This document shows, one piece after another, positions 1 through 11,420 of a stretch of DNA of 64,000 nucleotides. Positions within the stretch are counted from its first letter, which is position 1; each line of letters begins with the position of its first letter. The notes beneath the pieces are model-generated. The model was not told where the DNA came from. It searched no databases and was given only the letters and a program-made list of their open reading frames with translations. Made by a program: the position numbers and the translations under genes. The stretch is from Margaritifera margaritifera (taxonomy: Eukaryota > Mollusca > Bivalvia > Unionida > Margaritiferidae): the NCBI GenBank assembly GCA_029931535.1, contig JAQPZY010001415.1:496001-560000 (forward strand). Direction: 5' to 3'.

Positions 1-144
1 TCTTTTGGAAGTTTTCTCTTTTCTGAGATAATTAATGTGTTACTATTTGCATTAACGAGACAGAAATTTTCTTTATTTTCTTTAATTAGGAGGCTTCTGA
101 TCTTAAGGGTTTAATTTCATGACTTTTCATATATTTAGGTCTCA

Positions 145-262
145 GTAATACACAAATGGCTTGTACTTGTCTCGATAAAGGGGATTACCACCCTTATTTC
201 TTCCGTAATACACAAATGGCTTGTACTTGTCTCGATAAAGTAGATTACCACCCTTATTTCTT
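145..262. repeat. 60-bp tandem duplication (2 copies)
   Basis: Two near-identical 60-bp units starting GTAATACACAAATGGC. The homologous place in copy 2 (about 29,000) has a single unit, so this doubling is specific to copy 1. Confidence 0.85.
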
Positions 263-346
263 GGGATTGATATACAGTTGCAGTATTATATTACCTAAAA
301 ATTCAATTATAAAAATTATTTAAATCCCATCCAGTCTGCTACATAC

Positions 347-514
347 CATCCCTGTCGAAGAAATGCATGATAAATGGTATGTCGATCGCTTCCGTAATCA
401 TCATGTCATCATTCACATCTAGGTTGTGGAAAAGGGTGGTTCCCAAGTGAATTGTCCCGAGATTTCTACTCAGAAACATTGCCAGAAATTCGTCTTCTCT
501 CACTGTAGTGTCGT
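347..514 (-). CDS. EF-hand gene A, exon 3 (EF-hands 2-3, start of 4)
   Basis: The exon has 168 bases, between acceptor TTTTTTAG and donor GTATGT, and is open throughout. Joined in phase to exon 2 it completes EF-hand 2: loop D-I-N-N-D-T-T-V-R-E-D-E, with Asp/Asn at 1, 3 and 5, Val at 8 and Glu at 12, followed by FLAMF. EF-hand 3 reads D-V-N-D-D-M-M-I-T-E-A-I-D; it has Ile at position 12 and an acidic residue only at 13, so it is non-canonical. The exon ends FFDRD plus one base, the start of a fourth loop cut at the same codon and phase as loop 2. The next exon must lie left of position 1, so the gene is partial here. Gene B has the same-length exon at 29,169-29,336. Confidence 0.72.
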
Positions 515-1574
515 CTAAAAAAGGAAGAAATATAATTTTAAAATCCCAGATTTTATCATACGGGATTGAGCCATATTTCCAGTAGGTGAAAGCACTTGGT
601 TTACTCGTGTCTAATCGTTCATTCTATTTTAAAGCCTCAAATCCTATGATTACAGGATTCCTAGAAAGTTACTATTGGAAAATCTCGTGAGTTAATTATA
701 TATATTAGATCTTGAATTTGAATCAACATTGTAGACTGATTTTATGCAAATCAAAGGCAAAGGACGTAAAGGAAAAAACCCGAGTAAATCCGCTTTTCAA
801 ATGAGAAATGAAATACTAATAGCGATTCTGATTGGTTAAATTCAAGTGATGACGTAATGGTAAAATTATGCATTCAGATACTTTTCTCTGTATATGTATC
901 TATTGAGTAAACATGTTGTATAACTGTATGCGACAGAAACGGCTTGGTAAATTGTTATTTTACACAAAACTCTAAATTTATATAAATCAATAAATTTTGT
1001 GACAAAGATATATATTGATTTATTCAAACGATCTCTAACAAAATATTTACCAATGTAAAGGTAAACATTTTTATATAAATTTATGTGATGTTAGTCATTC
1101 GCCTGATGGCAAAGCTTCGTTCCTGCCAAGAAATTCTGACCCTCGAAGGAGATGATTTTCTGTTCCACACCATTACCCAATCTCTGACCTATTTCGTATT
1201 TTTGCTTCTGTCAAAGTATGTTACTTAGAATCTGGGTAAGAAACCATGCTTGGTTAGTAACAAGATCCGAGTAAACAAAGGAACAAAGAAAACATAGTCA
1301 GACCTGGCTGTCATACAAGTTGACAACTTGATAACGTAGTTGACTCAAAATTGCATCCCTCCGTTAAACTTTAATCAAATGAAAAGGAGCATCGGAATAA
1401 AAAGTCTCAAATTAACCAGCTATTTGTAAATAGCAGTCTATTGCAATTATCATAATCAGCATGAACAGTATAACCTGAGTTTTTACACAAGACTGAGATG
1501 TTTTATGAAAGCTGTGGTTATTTTTTAATCTTATTTTGAACCCGATACTTAACTCAAAATGTTGACTTCTGATT

Positions 1575-1750
1575 AGCTAATGTCAGAATACTGACCAAAG
1601 AGCAAACAGATTGTTTTCCTAATGTCACAATAGAGACCAATAAACCATTTGACTTTTTTAGCTGATGTCACAATACTGAGCAATAAGCCATTAACTCGTT
1701 TACCTGATGTCACAATACTGACCAATAAATCATTACATTGTTTAGCTGAC
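1575..1750. repeat. Degenerate 42-bp tandem repeat (about 4 copies)
   Basis: Units around GTCACAATACTGACCAATAA, in the intron downstream of gene A exon 2. The homologous array at 30,431 has about ten more uniform copies. Confidence 0.75.
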
Positions 1751-2167
1751 TCCTACTTGGAGCATGAAAATGTTTACACAACCGCCAGGTCTGGCAGGAA
1801 GTCCCAAACTGTCTAAAGACAACACTTGAACTTAGGCTCAAGACGTCAGAATTAGAAACCATATTTCAAATTGTTTGACGATCCTAATTATTTCAGTATT
1901 AACAATGTTATGCTAATTCATAAATTTTGACAATTCAGTCTTTATTATGGTATAGTTATTTGCAATATAAAGTCTTGACATATTAGCATGAGTTGGAATT
2001 TTGCGATCATAACGTTGTGTGACTACGGCTCCTGGTCAAAGTGACGTACGGGATTGTTTTAATCAAAATAGTACGAAACTAAAGCGAAATGGGGTCGAAT
2101 ATAGGTAATAGATGCAGTGAAGTTTAGAGGGTATATTAGGTCATCGGTTGGATCAATTTGTTACATG

Positions 2168-2285
2168 TTAGTGACCCGTAATGGAATGATACCGAATCAA
2201 TAGAAAACTTGCATGGGCTTGGCAAAAGTGCCTTCTTTGGAATGTTTTCTTCTGACATTATATAACTCCATTACCGGGTCACTAA
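2168..2285. mobile_element. Fold-back (MITE-like) element in gene A intron
   Basis: A 118-bp segment bounded by inverted repeats: TTAGTGACCCGTAATGGA at the left and the complement of TTAGTGACCCGGTAATGGA at the right. It is non-coding and no clear target-site duplication is seen. The orthologous copy at 31,368-31,503 shows that insertion predates the segmental duplication. Confidence 0.5.
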
Positions 2286-2522
2286 AACAATCAAGTAACT
2301 TATAGTATCTTCACCCTGTATACCTAAGGTCTTTTCGAAGTTTTACAGCTTCTAAGACAATCCAAGAGTGCTCTGGTTGTTCCGGAAGCCTGTATCTTTG
2401 TCTATGTTTCAAAATTTAGAACATCACATTTAGTCCTTAGTTGAAATCAAATGTAATATATTCTGTGTGGTTGATATATACTTTAAAAATTAGAATAGCC
2501 CCAATGAAAAGAAGTAACACAC

Positions 2523-2698
2523 TATTGATATCAAAGAGAAGAAAGATCTGGTGAAGCTCTTTTATTGTGAGATTGTGGTCTTGGTCAGCGTCCGCCAAAT
2601 GAAATACTTCCAGAGCAGTCGGATTAGTATATACCATCACATCACCGTGGCCATAACCATGCCCATGCCCATGCAGTGGAACTGCCACGCAACTTTCC
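2523..2698 (-). CDS. EF-hand gene A, exon 2 (His/Gly-rich segment and EF-hand 1)
   Basis: The exon has 176 bases, between acceptor TTTTTCAG and donor GTGTGT. It starts by completing a codon, then reads ESCVAVPLHGHGHGYGHGD, a His/Gly-alternating stretch suited to binding transition metals. Next comes a helix and a canonical EF-hand loop, DADQDHNLTIKE, with acidic residues at loop positions 1, 3, 5 and 12 and Leu at 8. The exon ends at FDIN plus one base, the first three positions of a second loop that continues in exon 3. The frame runs on past the donor to a stop (to 2,437), which I take as intron read-through. Gene B has a close paralogue at 31,894-32,060. The family is EF-hand calcium binding; secretion and metal binding are inferred. 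No closer homologue is recognised. Confidence 0.7.
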
Positions 2699-2918
2699 CT
2701 GAAAAAGTTATGAGTACAAAACGTTAAAATATCCCAACCGCGAAATCGGTAAAATCTGTACTACCAATCAGAAAAAAATCGGATTCATGCGTTAAATGCA
2801 CCTATCATCTACTCTCCGCCTACTGGTAGTGGTGTCTAACAACCGTGGCTGATCTGTCAAGCTAGTTGGAATACACTCATGATCGGCCCAAAATATATAT
2901 GTATTGGATCGTATCAAG

Positions 2919-2950
2919 TGTGTGTGTGTGGGGGGGGGGGGGGGGGGAGG
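2919..2950. repeat. (TG)n(G)n tract in gene A intron 1
   Basis: TG run followed by about 17 consecutive G; such a G-run could form quadruplex structure. Confidence 0.95.
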
Positions 2951-3299
2951 GCGTTTAGTAATACATTTTTGGGAAGGTTGCAATTTTGAACGTCCTATGA
3001 CACAATCTGTACATTTAAGTGTTATTGCAATTTTTAAATAAAACTGGAAAGTGATTTAGTCTTCGACACTTAACAGTATAAGAATATTGTCTTGTCTTGC
3101 CTTTTCAATGTTCATCTTCCATGCTATCTAAGAATTAAACGTGTCTTGAAAAAAATCACAGCGATAATGAAAAATATGGAATTGGTGTACGTTTAATTGT
3201 TATTCAAAACCTATAATTAGAATATGACCGTAATTCGATACATCATGTCAGAAGGGTATACAGTTTATCCAAAAATATTCACTTATCAATTTGCCTACT

Positions 3300-6180
3300 A
3301 AAATGTCATCCGTTCTGACAGGTGTGAAGCTGAATAATTTAGTTCATACAACTGCAGTCTCATTAAGCAAACCTAATCATCCATTAATCCATCCATCAGT
3401 CTTTGAATAAATAGCAGACAAAAGGAAAAGTTGGTTGTTCCTTAGTACGAAAATACCAATATTATAATGTAAAATTGTTAACTACTACATTTTATTTATT
3501 TTCATATATCTTCACAATTAGTCTTCAAGACTGGAAAAAAAAAGATTTTAAATTGTACACCTGAAACACATAGAATACACAGTTAAAAATTATAAAATAG
3601 AAACGGTAGATTTATGCAATTTAAATAACAAATAGTTACCTTTGTTTCCAAAAATCTTTAATATAGCTGAAAAAATCACCTTTAAAATAAGCATAAAAAT
3701 TCGAAAATGTACATCCCTTCTTAAGCCTTTTTAAATTAATTTCTTTTTTGTTCCAGACAAGTATCTTAAACGATATATAATGTCTTTGAAAGAAGACAAG
3801 TATGTATTTTTTTTACGTTGTTGATATTTACTTTAACATTTTGTCAAGTACGAAATGTCATCAACCTTATATATTTTCAGGATCGTTTTCCTTCTGAAAA
3901 GGACAAGACAAAACGCAACGTAGTGCACTTTTCACATACTATATTCTTTACAAACACCATACAAAATACTCTTTTGTCAGCACGCGTGACTGAAGTTTCA
4001 AGCAATTTGATTAGTGCATGCTACTACAAATTGTTTGATTTGTTTTTACTCCACTCGAATAAAAACATCAAGTCGATAGTTTATTATGATTCAATAAGAC
4101 GGAACTTCGACACTGCTCCTTATATTAACAAAATAAGTATTTGTAACCATATCTAGCTTTTCAGAAGTCAGCTGCTTGCTAGTGGGAAGGTGCACACGCT
4201 GGAAGCATTTTCATCAGTCAATTTGGTATTTGTGGGCAGAGTTGTCGATAAATCAATTGTCAGAGACGATCTGAAGAACATGGATTCCTCATAGTACTTT
4301 GGATTAGTAAAAAGAATATCTGTTATATGATTTTCAAACTAGTATCAAGAATGGTTATCGTCATTTATTTCACCCACGTACCAAAATAAGGGCTAATATG
4401 CTTTCATGCAAAACAGTTATTTTTGAAAGCTCATGCTTTTCTCCTGTTTCACTCATTGTATCTCCTTCTCGAATTTCCACTTAGAGATGTCTCTACTGTA
4501 TGTTCTGCCTAGCAATTCGCACAAAAAATTTTCTCTGAGCAGAAAGATTAATCGTAACCCCCCTGTCCACGTGTGGAACAGACTGGTTTCCTCTTGCATC
4601 CATTTTTGTGGTGGCCATAAGAGTTGAAACACCGCTAAAGATAAGGGATGAAATTGTCGACCGGAATGTTCAAGAATCCAACTTTGATCGATGTATGCAA
4701 TGTGGTGCACTGCAACATCAGGGTGTAAGTGTTTGTGAGAATCAACTAGCTGTTACGGAGAATGTTGATTTGTTTCGCTTGTGAGACGTTCTGAGAGCTG
4801 ATTATATGACCGACTTTATGTAAGCAAATTAGATCGTTAGCTGAAGAGGCGGTGTAAACCGATATATAAGAATATATCTTTTCCAGGTGAGTGTTAACAG
4901 ACCATATAGTTCCTTTCTTTCTTTCTTTCTTCCGGATGCCTTCCTAAATTCCTCTAAATTGAGGAAGAATTTTTAACCATTTGGGTTGGGTTTATAATAT
5001 GATCATGAATTACTATACTATTATATAAATAAAGATATGGTTCTAACTTAAAATTCACTAAAACAATGGGTTTATGATCAACTGAAAAATCATATGATGA
5101 TTGAGAGCCGGTACTTAGCGGGTACCCAGACTTTAATCATGCAATTATATCAAATGTCATGACCAATTATATCTAGTAAGTTATATTAAACAATAGACAG
5201 TAATGTTTTATGAACTATTTGGAATGTAATAGTCTGCAAACTATATTATTTAAACTGGTCTGAAATTTTATAAAAACAATTTTATTCAAGCGACAAATTT
5301 TAGATTCGAAGCCTCTCAGATCACGGGGATTTTCAGCATACATTTTAGATCACTCACAGAAATCCCTCACAAAAGGTGTCCTCTAATAAATTTCAATTGA
5401 ATAGTTTTCACTTCTTCTCTGCTAGAATTTTCAAACTTTTAAGTTTGCAGACGTCAGAGGAATGACTTATCAAACTTCAACCTTGAAATGCAGTTCTCTT
5501 TCAACTACATTTCTTTTCGTGCAAATACAAATGAAGAGAAAAACAGTGACCGCACCATGTTGATTATCAAAACTAGCCAGGTAGAATTAAAGCAAGAATG
5601 AAATCATGCCTCACGCGACCGTTTTCCCTTTCTTGTGTGATTCGGTATACGAAACAATTTATTGCACTTGTTTGGGGGAGATATAAAGATTTGTTCACTC
5701 GCGACAGTCATGTTCCACTCGGATAATAGACTTACATAAACTCACAAAATGGTACACATGAAAATCTGAATAAGGCGATACTATATGGGCAATGTTCTAG
5801 CTGGTAACACATGACCGAAGAAATGAAAACAGATGACATTCTAAACTATGAAATTGATTTCAACTACATCTCAAACAAGTTGATAACAAAGATGCAATGG
5901 AAAAACTAGTCTACGTAATTTTAAAAAAAGACAAAAGGCAATGAAAATCTGATAAATGTTGATGCAATCATCAGGATTTTTAAACTTCTTTCAAATTTCA
6001 TGCTCAAATGATACAGCCATAGCATCATAATTTATGTCTTTTCCAAGATGCAAATTTTAAGATGAGCATTTTTAATGCATTCATAGAAACCTCTTAATGC
6101 AAAGAATTATCACAAAAGCGTCCAAAATCAGTTGATCTACGAAGATATTTTACACTAAATTTATGATGTAAAATCCGGTT
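3300..6180. other. Gene A intron 1 without a recognised feature
   Basis: AT-rich, unduplicated sequence between parts a and b of copy 1. It contains a short (TTTC)n run near 4,915 and frames of 64-112 codons on both strands without family likeness. Copy 2 has the LTR element and arrays at this place. Confidence 0.6.
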
Positions 6181-6184
6181 CACC

Positions 6185-6330
6185 TTTTACTAGAGGTGTG
6201 CGGTATTACCGATATACCGATTTCCAACGGTATTTGTTTTTCGGTGGTATGTACCATGGTACTTTTCCACTATACAGGTACTTCGGTAATTTCCGTCAGT
6301 AAGGAATGTACGGAAATTTCCGGGTAAACT
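6185..6330. repeat. CGGTAT/ATACCG-rich fold-back segment, possible hAT-type end
   Basis: Starts CTAGAGGTGTGCGGTATTAC, like the terminal repeat of some hAT elements, followed by many CGGTA/TACCG words in both orientations. No matching right end was found. Confidence 0.3.
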
Positions 6331-7523
6331 TGTTACGAATTTAATGATATTGAAAGCATTTTTTATGACAAAATATTTCCCAAAATTATTTATTAATATT
6401 TTTATTTTCTTTAACAAATAGTTGTTTTAGTCACAAACTAATTTCGAATATGGCAAAAATAATTATGTTTATCAATCTTTAGTCATATGTTTGATAGGTG
6501 TCACGTATGCAAACATGGCAGCCAAATAGGATGTTATGAAAGATATTCGGGCAAAATTCAACTTTTAGAAACACTACGGAGTAAAGAAAAAACAATGTCA
6601 CCCTTTTGTTATTTATAAGCGTATGCGAAAGTGTTAAATACCACTGCATGACATCTGTTTTATGTTTATTAATGACTAATCAAAAGTTTTCTTCTTTTGT
6701 ATGTCATTTTATAACATAAAATTTGCACACTTTTATTCACTCCAAACCTGTAAACATATAGACATTATTTACTGATACTGAGATTGTTGCTCTTATGTTA
6801 AACTGGTGAAATATTTATATCAACCCTCTCAAAACTGTTGAATTTATCACAATGTTGCTTGTGCCATTAGTTATGCTGCGAAAAAAATTGAAATGATACT
6901 TCAATTCTACGAAATGCACACTCACAAGATTGGAATTTGGTCCAGAGACCTTGGATTAATTTTGTTTTTAAAATATGAGTGGTACTCTGGGGTATATCTG
7001 ATTAGTGAATACATTGACAGTGCTGGAATTGCATTTCTGGAAATGTTATTATTTGATGTATTTAAGTTTACAAAGATCGTAATATTTTACTTTCGCAAGT
7101 AGTCCAGCTCTTCAGTTTAATCAGAAATAATTTCGATGTGGAAATTGCATTTACGACATTTATTTGACGAATTTTCACCAGCTACTGAATTGAAAGTTTT
7201 ACAGGGAATATGCGACTATTTCTTTATTTGCAAGTATTGTTTTAGCATCATTGTTGTTGCTGAAAGTTGTATGAATACACTGAACCCAATTACCTTTTTT
7301 GAAAGAAGTAATTAACGACAGAACTAAAATAGTAATGACTGGTGAGAATAAATGGTATTATAACGAAAGCAACTGGTGTAGAAAATGGTATCGAGTTAGG
7401 CGAGGGTGGAGGCATGACACGGGAATCATATAATCTGGAAATAATACAGTTTGGAAAATCTATTTTCGGTATACATGTGGAGTTCTAACGAATGTTGACT
7501 TTTATATAAATAATTTAACTCAC

Positions 7524-7567
7524 CAATGCATCAATGAGCATGTCAGTAGGACGGTGATGAGCTTCAT
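7524..7567 (-). CDS. EF-hand gene A, exon 1 (signal peptide)
   Basis: This first coding exon of gene A encodes MKLITVLLTCSLMH plus two bases of the next codon. It is a basic start followed by a hydrophobic run, as in a short secretory signal peptide. The exon ends at a strong donor (GTGAGT), and a pyrimidine-rich tract ending in AAG lies just before it, near 7,580. The two leftover bases (TG) are completed by the first G of the exon at 2,698, giving Trp, so the phases agree. The matching exon of gene B at 45,849-45,892 has the same length, start and donor with a few substitutions. The choice of ATG follows from the hydrophobic stretch and the paralogue. The intron to exon 2 is about 4.8 kb. 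Confidence 0.62.
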
Positions 7568-8188
7568 TTCGGTACAAACTTTAAAATAAGAGAGACAGAT
7601 GTCATGAATTAACAAAGATTGTGTGTGATATTTCTTTCTTAAGGCGGATAGTGTGTGTGTCTGTCTGTCTGTCTGCGTGTCAATGTAGCTGTGTTTGTTT
7701 ATTTTTCTGTTATATGGTTTTAGTAAACCTTGTTTTAAGGTTCAGCAAGCTAATTCCAGGAACTGATGTTCCCCGCTTTTTGTTAGAAGTAGGGAAGTAG
7801 AGTTTTGTAGCGGAAAGGGATAGGTGACAACTGTGATATAGTAAATGACGCAAGGTACATTTGTAATGGAAGATATTACTGATAGAGTAGCATACTCACA
7901 AGCGAAATCAGTTGGGGCTTATTCGAAAGAAAGTTGTATGCAAAATGTGGGTCAAAGATTTAAAAGCCATATATCTACAAAGCGGTGGTATATGACGCTG
8001 ATAATCAAATTCTGCTGAAGTTATAACAATGTAGACATTCATATACAAATTTGCGGAAAGCAATGGAAACAAAAGTTGGGGCGTCCAATTTTGTTTAGTT
8101 TAAAGTACTAATTTTCTTTTTCCAAAAGAAACCCGAGTAATAATTAATAATAAACCTTTCTGACCGAATCTCTCTCAAAACATTATTA

Positions 8189-8220
8189 ATTTATTTATTT
8201 ATTTATTTATTTATTTATTC
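8189..8220. repeat. (TTTA)n microsatellite
   Basis: About eight TTTA units; copy 2 has only a remnant near 47,780. Confidence 0.95.
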
Positions 8221-8343
8221 TAGTAGCATTCTATGTGTTATGTTAATTTATGGATTCGCTTCCCAATAACAGAAAGTTGGTTAGAGACGTAAACAAATAA
8301 AATCTTTAAGAATGTCATTTAACTAAGAAGAAGACATACTCAC

Positions 8344-8400
8344 GTGTTTAAGGACTCGTTTACAGATGCTATGAGGACATCAATATAGTTTTGAATTAAA
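8344..8400 (-). other. Candidate 5' untranslated exon of gene A
   Basis: Counterpart of the candidate at 47,922. The donor AAACAC|GTGAGT lies about 0.8 kb upstream of the gene A signal-peptide exon. The support is conservation of the donor between copies only. Confidence 0.25.
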
Positions 8401-9033
8401 ATGTACATGGAAGTGTATGCATAAGAGATACGCTGATAACCTTTGCCCGTCCTGACATGCGTGCATGCGTGTGTGAGTAATATTGAGCAACTATTCCTAT
8501 AGCGTTCAAGATACAGACTTCAAATTTTGATAAGGTTTAAGGTGTTGTGCGCATGTGAACAACTGTTTTGACATTTTAAAACAGCGCATGTGGGTGGGTC
8601 AATAGTAGGGAGTTGTTTTAGATAAATTTAGAATAACTTCCAAATTACGAGTATAACGTGTCTGAGAATTGGTGTGTGTGTGTGTGTGTGTGTGACTGTG
8701 GGACCGACGTTCATCCCCAGCGTCCACGGACTTAGACCTGGGTCATAATATGGAAATGATTGATGTCCCCATCGTATTACCATATATACTCTTGCTGAGC
8801 ACGAAAGGACAAAATGTATACATACAATTGACATTTAAATTCTCTGTCCATTCCTATCCCCAGGAACTTACCCCATGGTCAAAATTTCGAAACTATTGAG
8901 ATTCCCATCCAGAAGAGAGTGTGTCTTTGTGCATGCTCTTTATTAACCCTGTGGAATATCTTATTGTACGTTGAAAAGTAAGGAAGCTTTTTCGGACCGT
9001 TTCCAACTTTTGTGTCTGTCTGTATGTCTGTCT

Positions 9034-9035
9034 TC

Positions 9036-9099
<64 letters not shown>

Positions 9100-9127
9100 C
9101 AGATATACATATATATATATATGTATG

Positions 9128-9195
<68 letters not shown>
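9034..9195. repeat. (TC)n(TA)n microsatellite
   Basis: Long TC run then TA run with GTATG interruptions; all frames here are artefacts. Confidence 0.97.
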
Positions 9196-9199
<4 letters not shown>

Positions 9200-9345
9200 C
9201 ATCGTTTTTTAATTTTGTCTTCTTTCTTTCTTCTATTGTTTATCCTTTGTTTGTTTATTTCCCCATCATTGAAAGATATAGGAGTCAAGAATCTTCTTGG
9301 CTTTTGTGTTTAGTGTTTGTTTAGCGGATGTGTCAATTGTTTCTT

Positions 9346-9430
9346 CCCCTGACGAAGAGCTTGTTTAGCTCGAAACGTTGGGAAACTATTTTGTATTTTT
9401 GTATCTGCGCCGTTATAAATTTGTGTGTCA
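9346..9430 (+). repeat. Dispersed-element 3' end (stem-loop followed by GAAACG)
   Basis: GAGCT-TGTTT-AGCTC forms a stem-loop followed by GAAACGTTGGGAAAC. The plan matches the Penelope-like end at 22.6 kb, and it is next to AT-rich simple sequence. Confidence 0.4.
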
Positions 9431-9519
9431 TTATATATATGTATACATCATATAGTTATATAGTTAGTGAGTTAGTTAGTTAGTTATAGTTATAGTTGTA
9501 TAGTTGGAAGGTGGTTGTG

Positions 9520-9960
9520 GTACCCGATCATATGTGTTGAGTAGATGCGTACATCTGTTCTATGATTCAAATTTCTGGGAATCAGGTCTGGATTTCACCG
9601 ACAACTCTGTTCTCAGGACTGGAAGTTAACTTTATAATACGGCAAGCTGACTGGCTCAAATTTAAGTCTGACTTATAACTGACCAATCATAAGTTTTAAG
9701 TCTAGACTTAACTTTAAGTAAGACCTACGTTAGTGATAATGGAATTAATGTTTCCATCATCATTTTGTCATTATTACCAATCTGAGTCTTTCTTTCTTTT
9801 CATCTAATACATAGTTAGCAATATAATATCTCACGCTCTTGTTTAATATTTATGAATCATCAAGGTTCTTTGTAGCTTGTAGCATGACCTTGTGTCAGTT
9901 ATGCTTCATCCTTCCTGTGTCAATTTGTTTCTTCCTGTCAACATTCGTGATTTGAATCTT
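9520..9960. repeat. Segmental duplication copy 1, part c (matches 48,556-49,090)
   Basis: Matches 48.56-49.09 kb over several hundred bases, including a perfect 16-bp palindrome at 9,696-9,711. In both copies it follows an AT-rich microsatellite region. Confidence 0.75.
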
Positions 9961-9969
9961 TTGTTAAAA

Positions 9970-11230
9970 CTGCACAATTAACACTAAATAAATTTAACAT
10001 GAAGCATCCTGAAATCAAACTTTTTAAATTAGCAAATGATACCGGTTTGCTTTCCAAAGTGGCTGTACTTCCTGGTGTTAAGTTTCAAACGCTTGTTTTT
10101 CAAATGGCGTCAGTTTAGGGTCAAGATCAATTAAGTTTTGTAAAATGATGCTAATTGACTATTCGACGCGACCACCATTATGAAGCATAAAAAGAAACGG
10201 ATTTGCTCCGTGAAAAGACCTAAACAACTTTGCTATGAGGTATCATAAAATAACGGTCTTCCAATTAATATAAATGAAGGTAAATCGCACCCAATATGTC
10301 CAGCATTTAAAAAGAAAGCAACAGCTGATGAAGATCAGTAGCACCGTATTGAACAGGCTGTAAAAGTCTTTCTTAGCTCCAAAAATCTTCCCACAATTTC
10401 GCAGATTATACCAATCTCCGCATAAACTTAAATAACTGGCAGTACTAAAATAAGAAGTAAAATGTCTATCGCATGTGATGACACATTACAGAGAAAAGTG
10501 TAGAAAACAGTGCCCTATTATTTACTGTCCATACAATAATCGCTAAATGAGTATTTAACAATGTATCAAATTTGCACATGTAAGAAAAGTGTATGTTGGT
10601 GAGTACATGTTTTTACTATGACGCAGTTATCCAAGAAAAAGGTTCGAGCCGATTTAGCACATGTCATAAAGCACTAATGATTTCCCAAGATGTAATACAT
10701 TTTCTTGGCTTTATTATTGTTTTATATCACCGTTCTTGCGATAATTAAAACTGTATTTTTAAACAGTCATTTATTATTTTTAAGTTACAGACTGAAGTCA
10801 CAATTACGACTCCATACGTCCAATGTCTCCCAAATTTCGTAGCACTATGTCACGCTGTCGTAATAAGTTACGTCTTGTCAGTGATATAGTACTTCTAATG
10901 AGTACGTCATTCCGGGTTGTGCAGTAAACGCTGATTTTACAAAAGCGGACATACTTAAATAGCAACCAAATTTTCTAGGAAGATTTCCTGCGTTAGGATT
11001 AGAAAACATGACATATTTTCACATCTCTATAGGACACGCGGTATTAATTCAATTCCTATAGCAAACCTATGAAAACAACAAACTATGAAAATTTTAACAA
11101 TTTTCTATTTTCTAAAAGCATTTTTAGAACTACATGTGCTTGAAATGTGTACCGCCCATCCCGAACCTAAGGAATAACCTGTTTCTTTCATAACAGGGGT
11201 TCAAAACCAAGTTAGTGCATCAGTAAGATT
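9970..11230. other. No recognised feature
   Basis: AT-rich sequence with no supported gene or repeat; a short inverted pair around TAAGTTTTG-like text was not convincing. Confidence 0.5.
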
Positions 11231-11234
11231 TTGT

Positions 11235-11420
11235 TTCCATCTTATTTCAGCTAAAGATAGCATCAGCTTTGAAAAGATGTTTTACTAATTTTCCCTTCAC
11301 ATTAACAACCAGTCAAAGTCTCCCAAACCTGTATAGCCTATTTTTGTTCACACATTGCAAGAATGATTCTGATCTTTTTGTATAAATAGTACTGTCATAC
11401 CTATATCCACTCTTGGTTTA
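11235..11420. repeat. Segmental duplication copy 1, part d (matches 50,440-50,610)
   Basis: A short stretch with shared words (TTATTTCAGC, AGCTTTGAAAAGA, ATAAGTAGTAC-like). It sets the right limit of recognisable duplication at about 11.4 kb and 50.6 kb. In copy 2 its last part became a seven-copy tandem array. Confidence 0.55.

Larger units (their letters stand above)
1..3290. repeat. Segmental duplication copy 1, part a (matches 28,860-32,710)
   Basis: Intron and exon sequence runs parallel to 28.86-32.71 kb from the left edge to about 3,290, with many substitutions and indels. It includes exons 2 and 3 of gene A, the fold-back element at 2,168 and the last shared stretch near 3,240-3,290. 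The non-exon sequence between these exons is intronic with no other gene seen. Confidence 0.85.
6640..8460. repeat. Segmental duplication copy 1, part b (matches 44,888-48,025)
   Basis: Homology resumes at the string GACATCTGTTTTATGTTTATT and continues through the signal-peptide exon to about 8,460. In copy 2 it resumes immediately after the 38-bp array. Confidence 0.8.
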
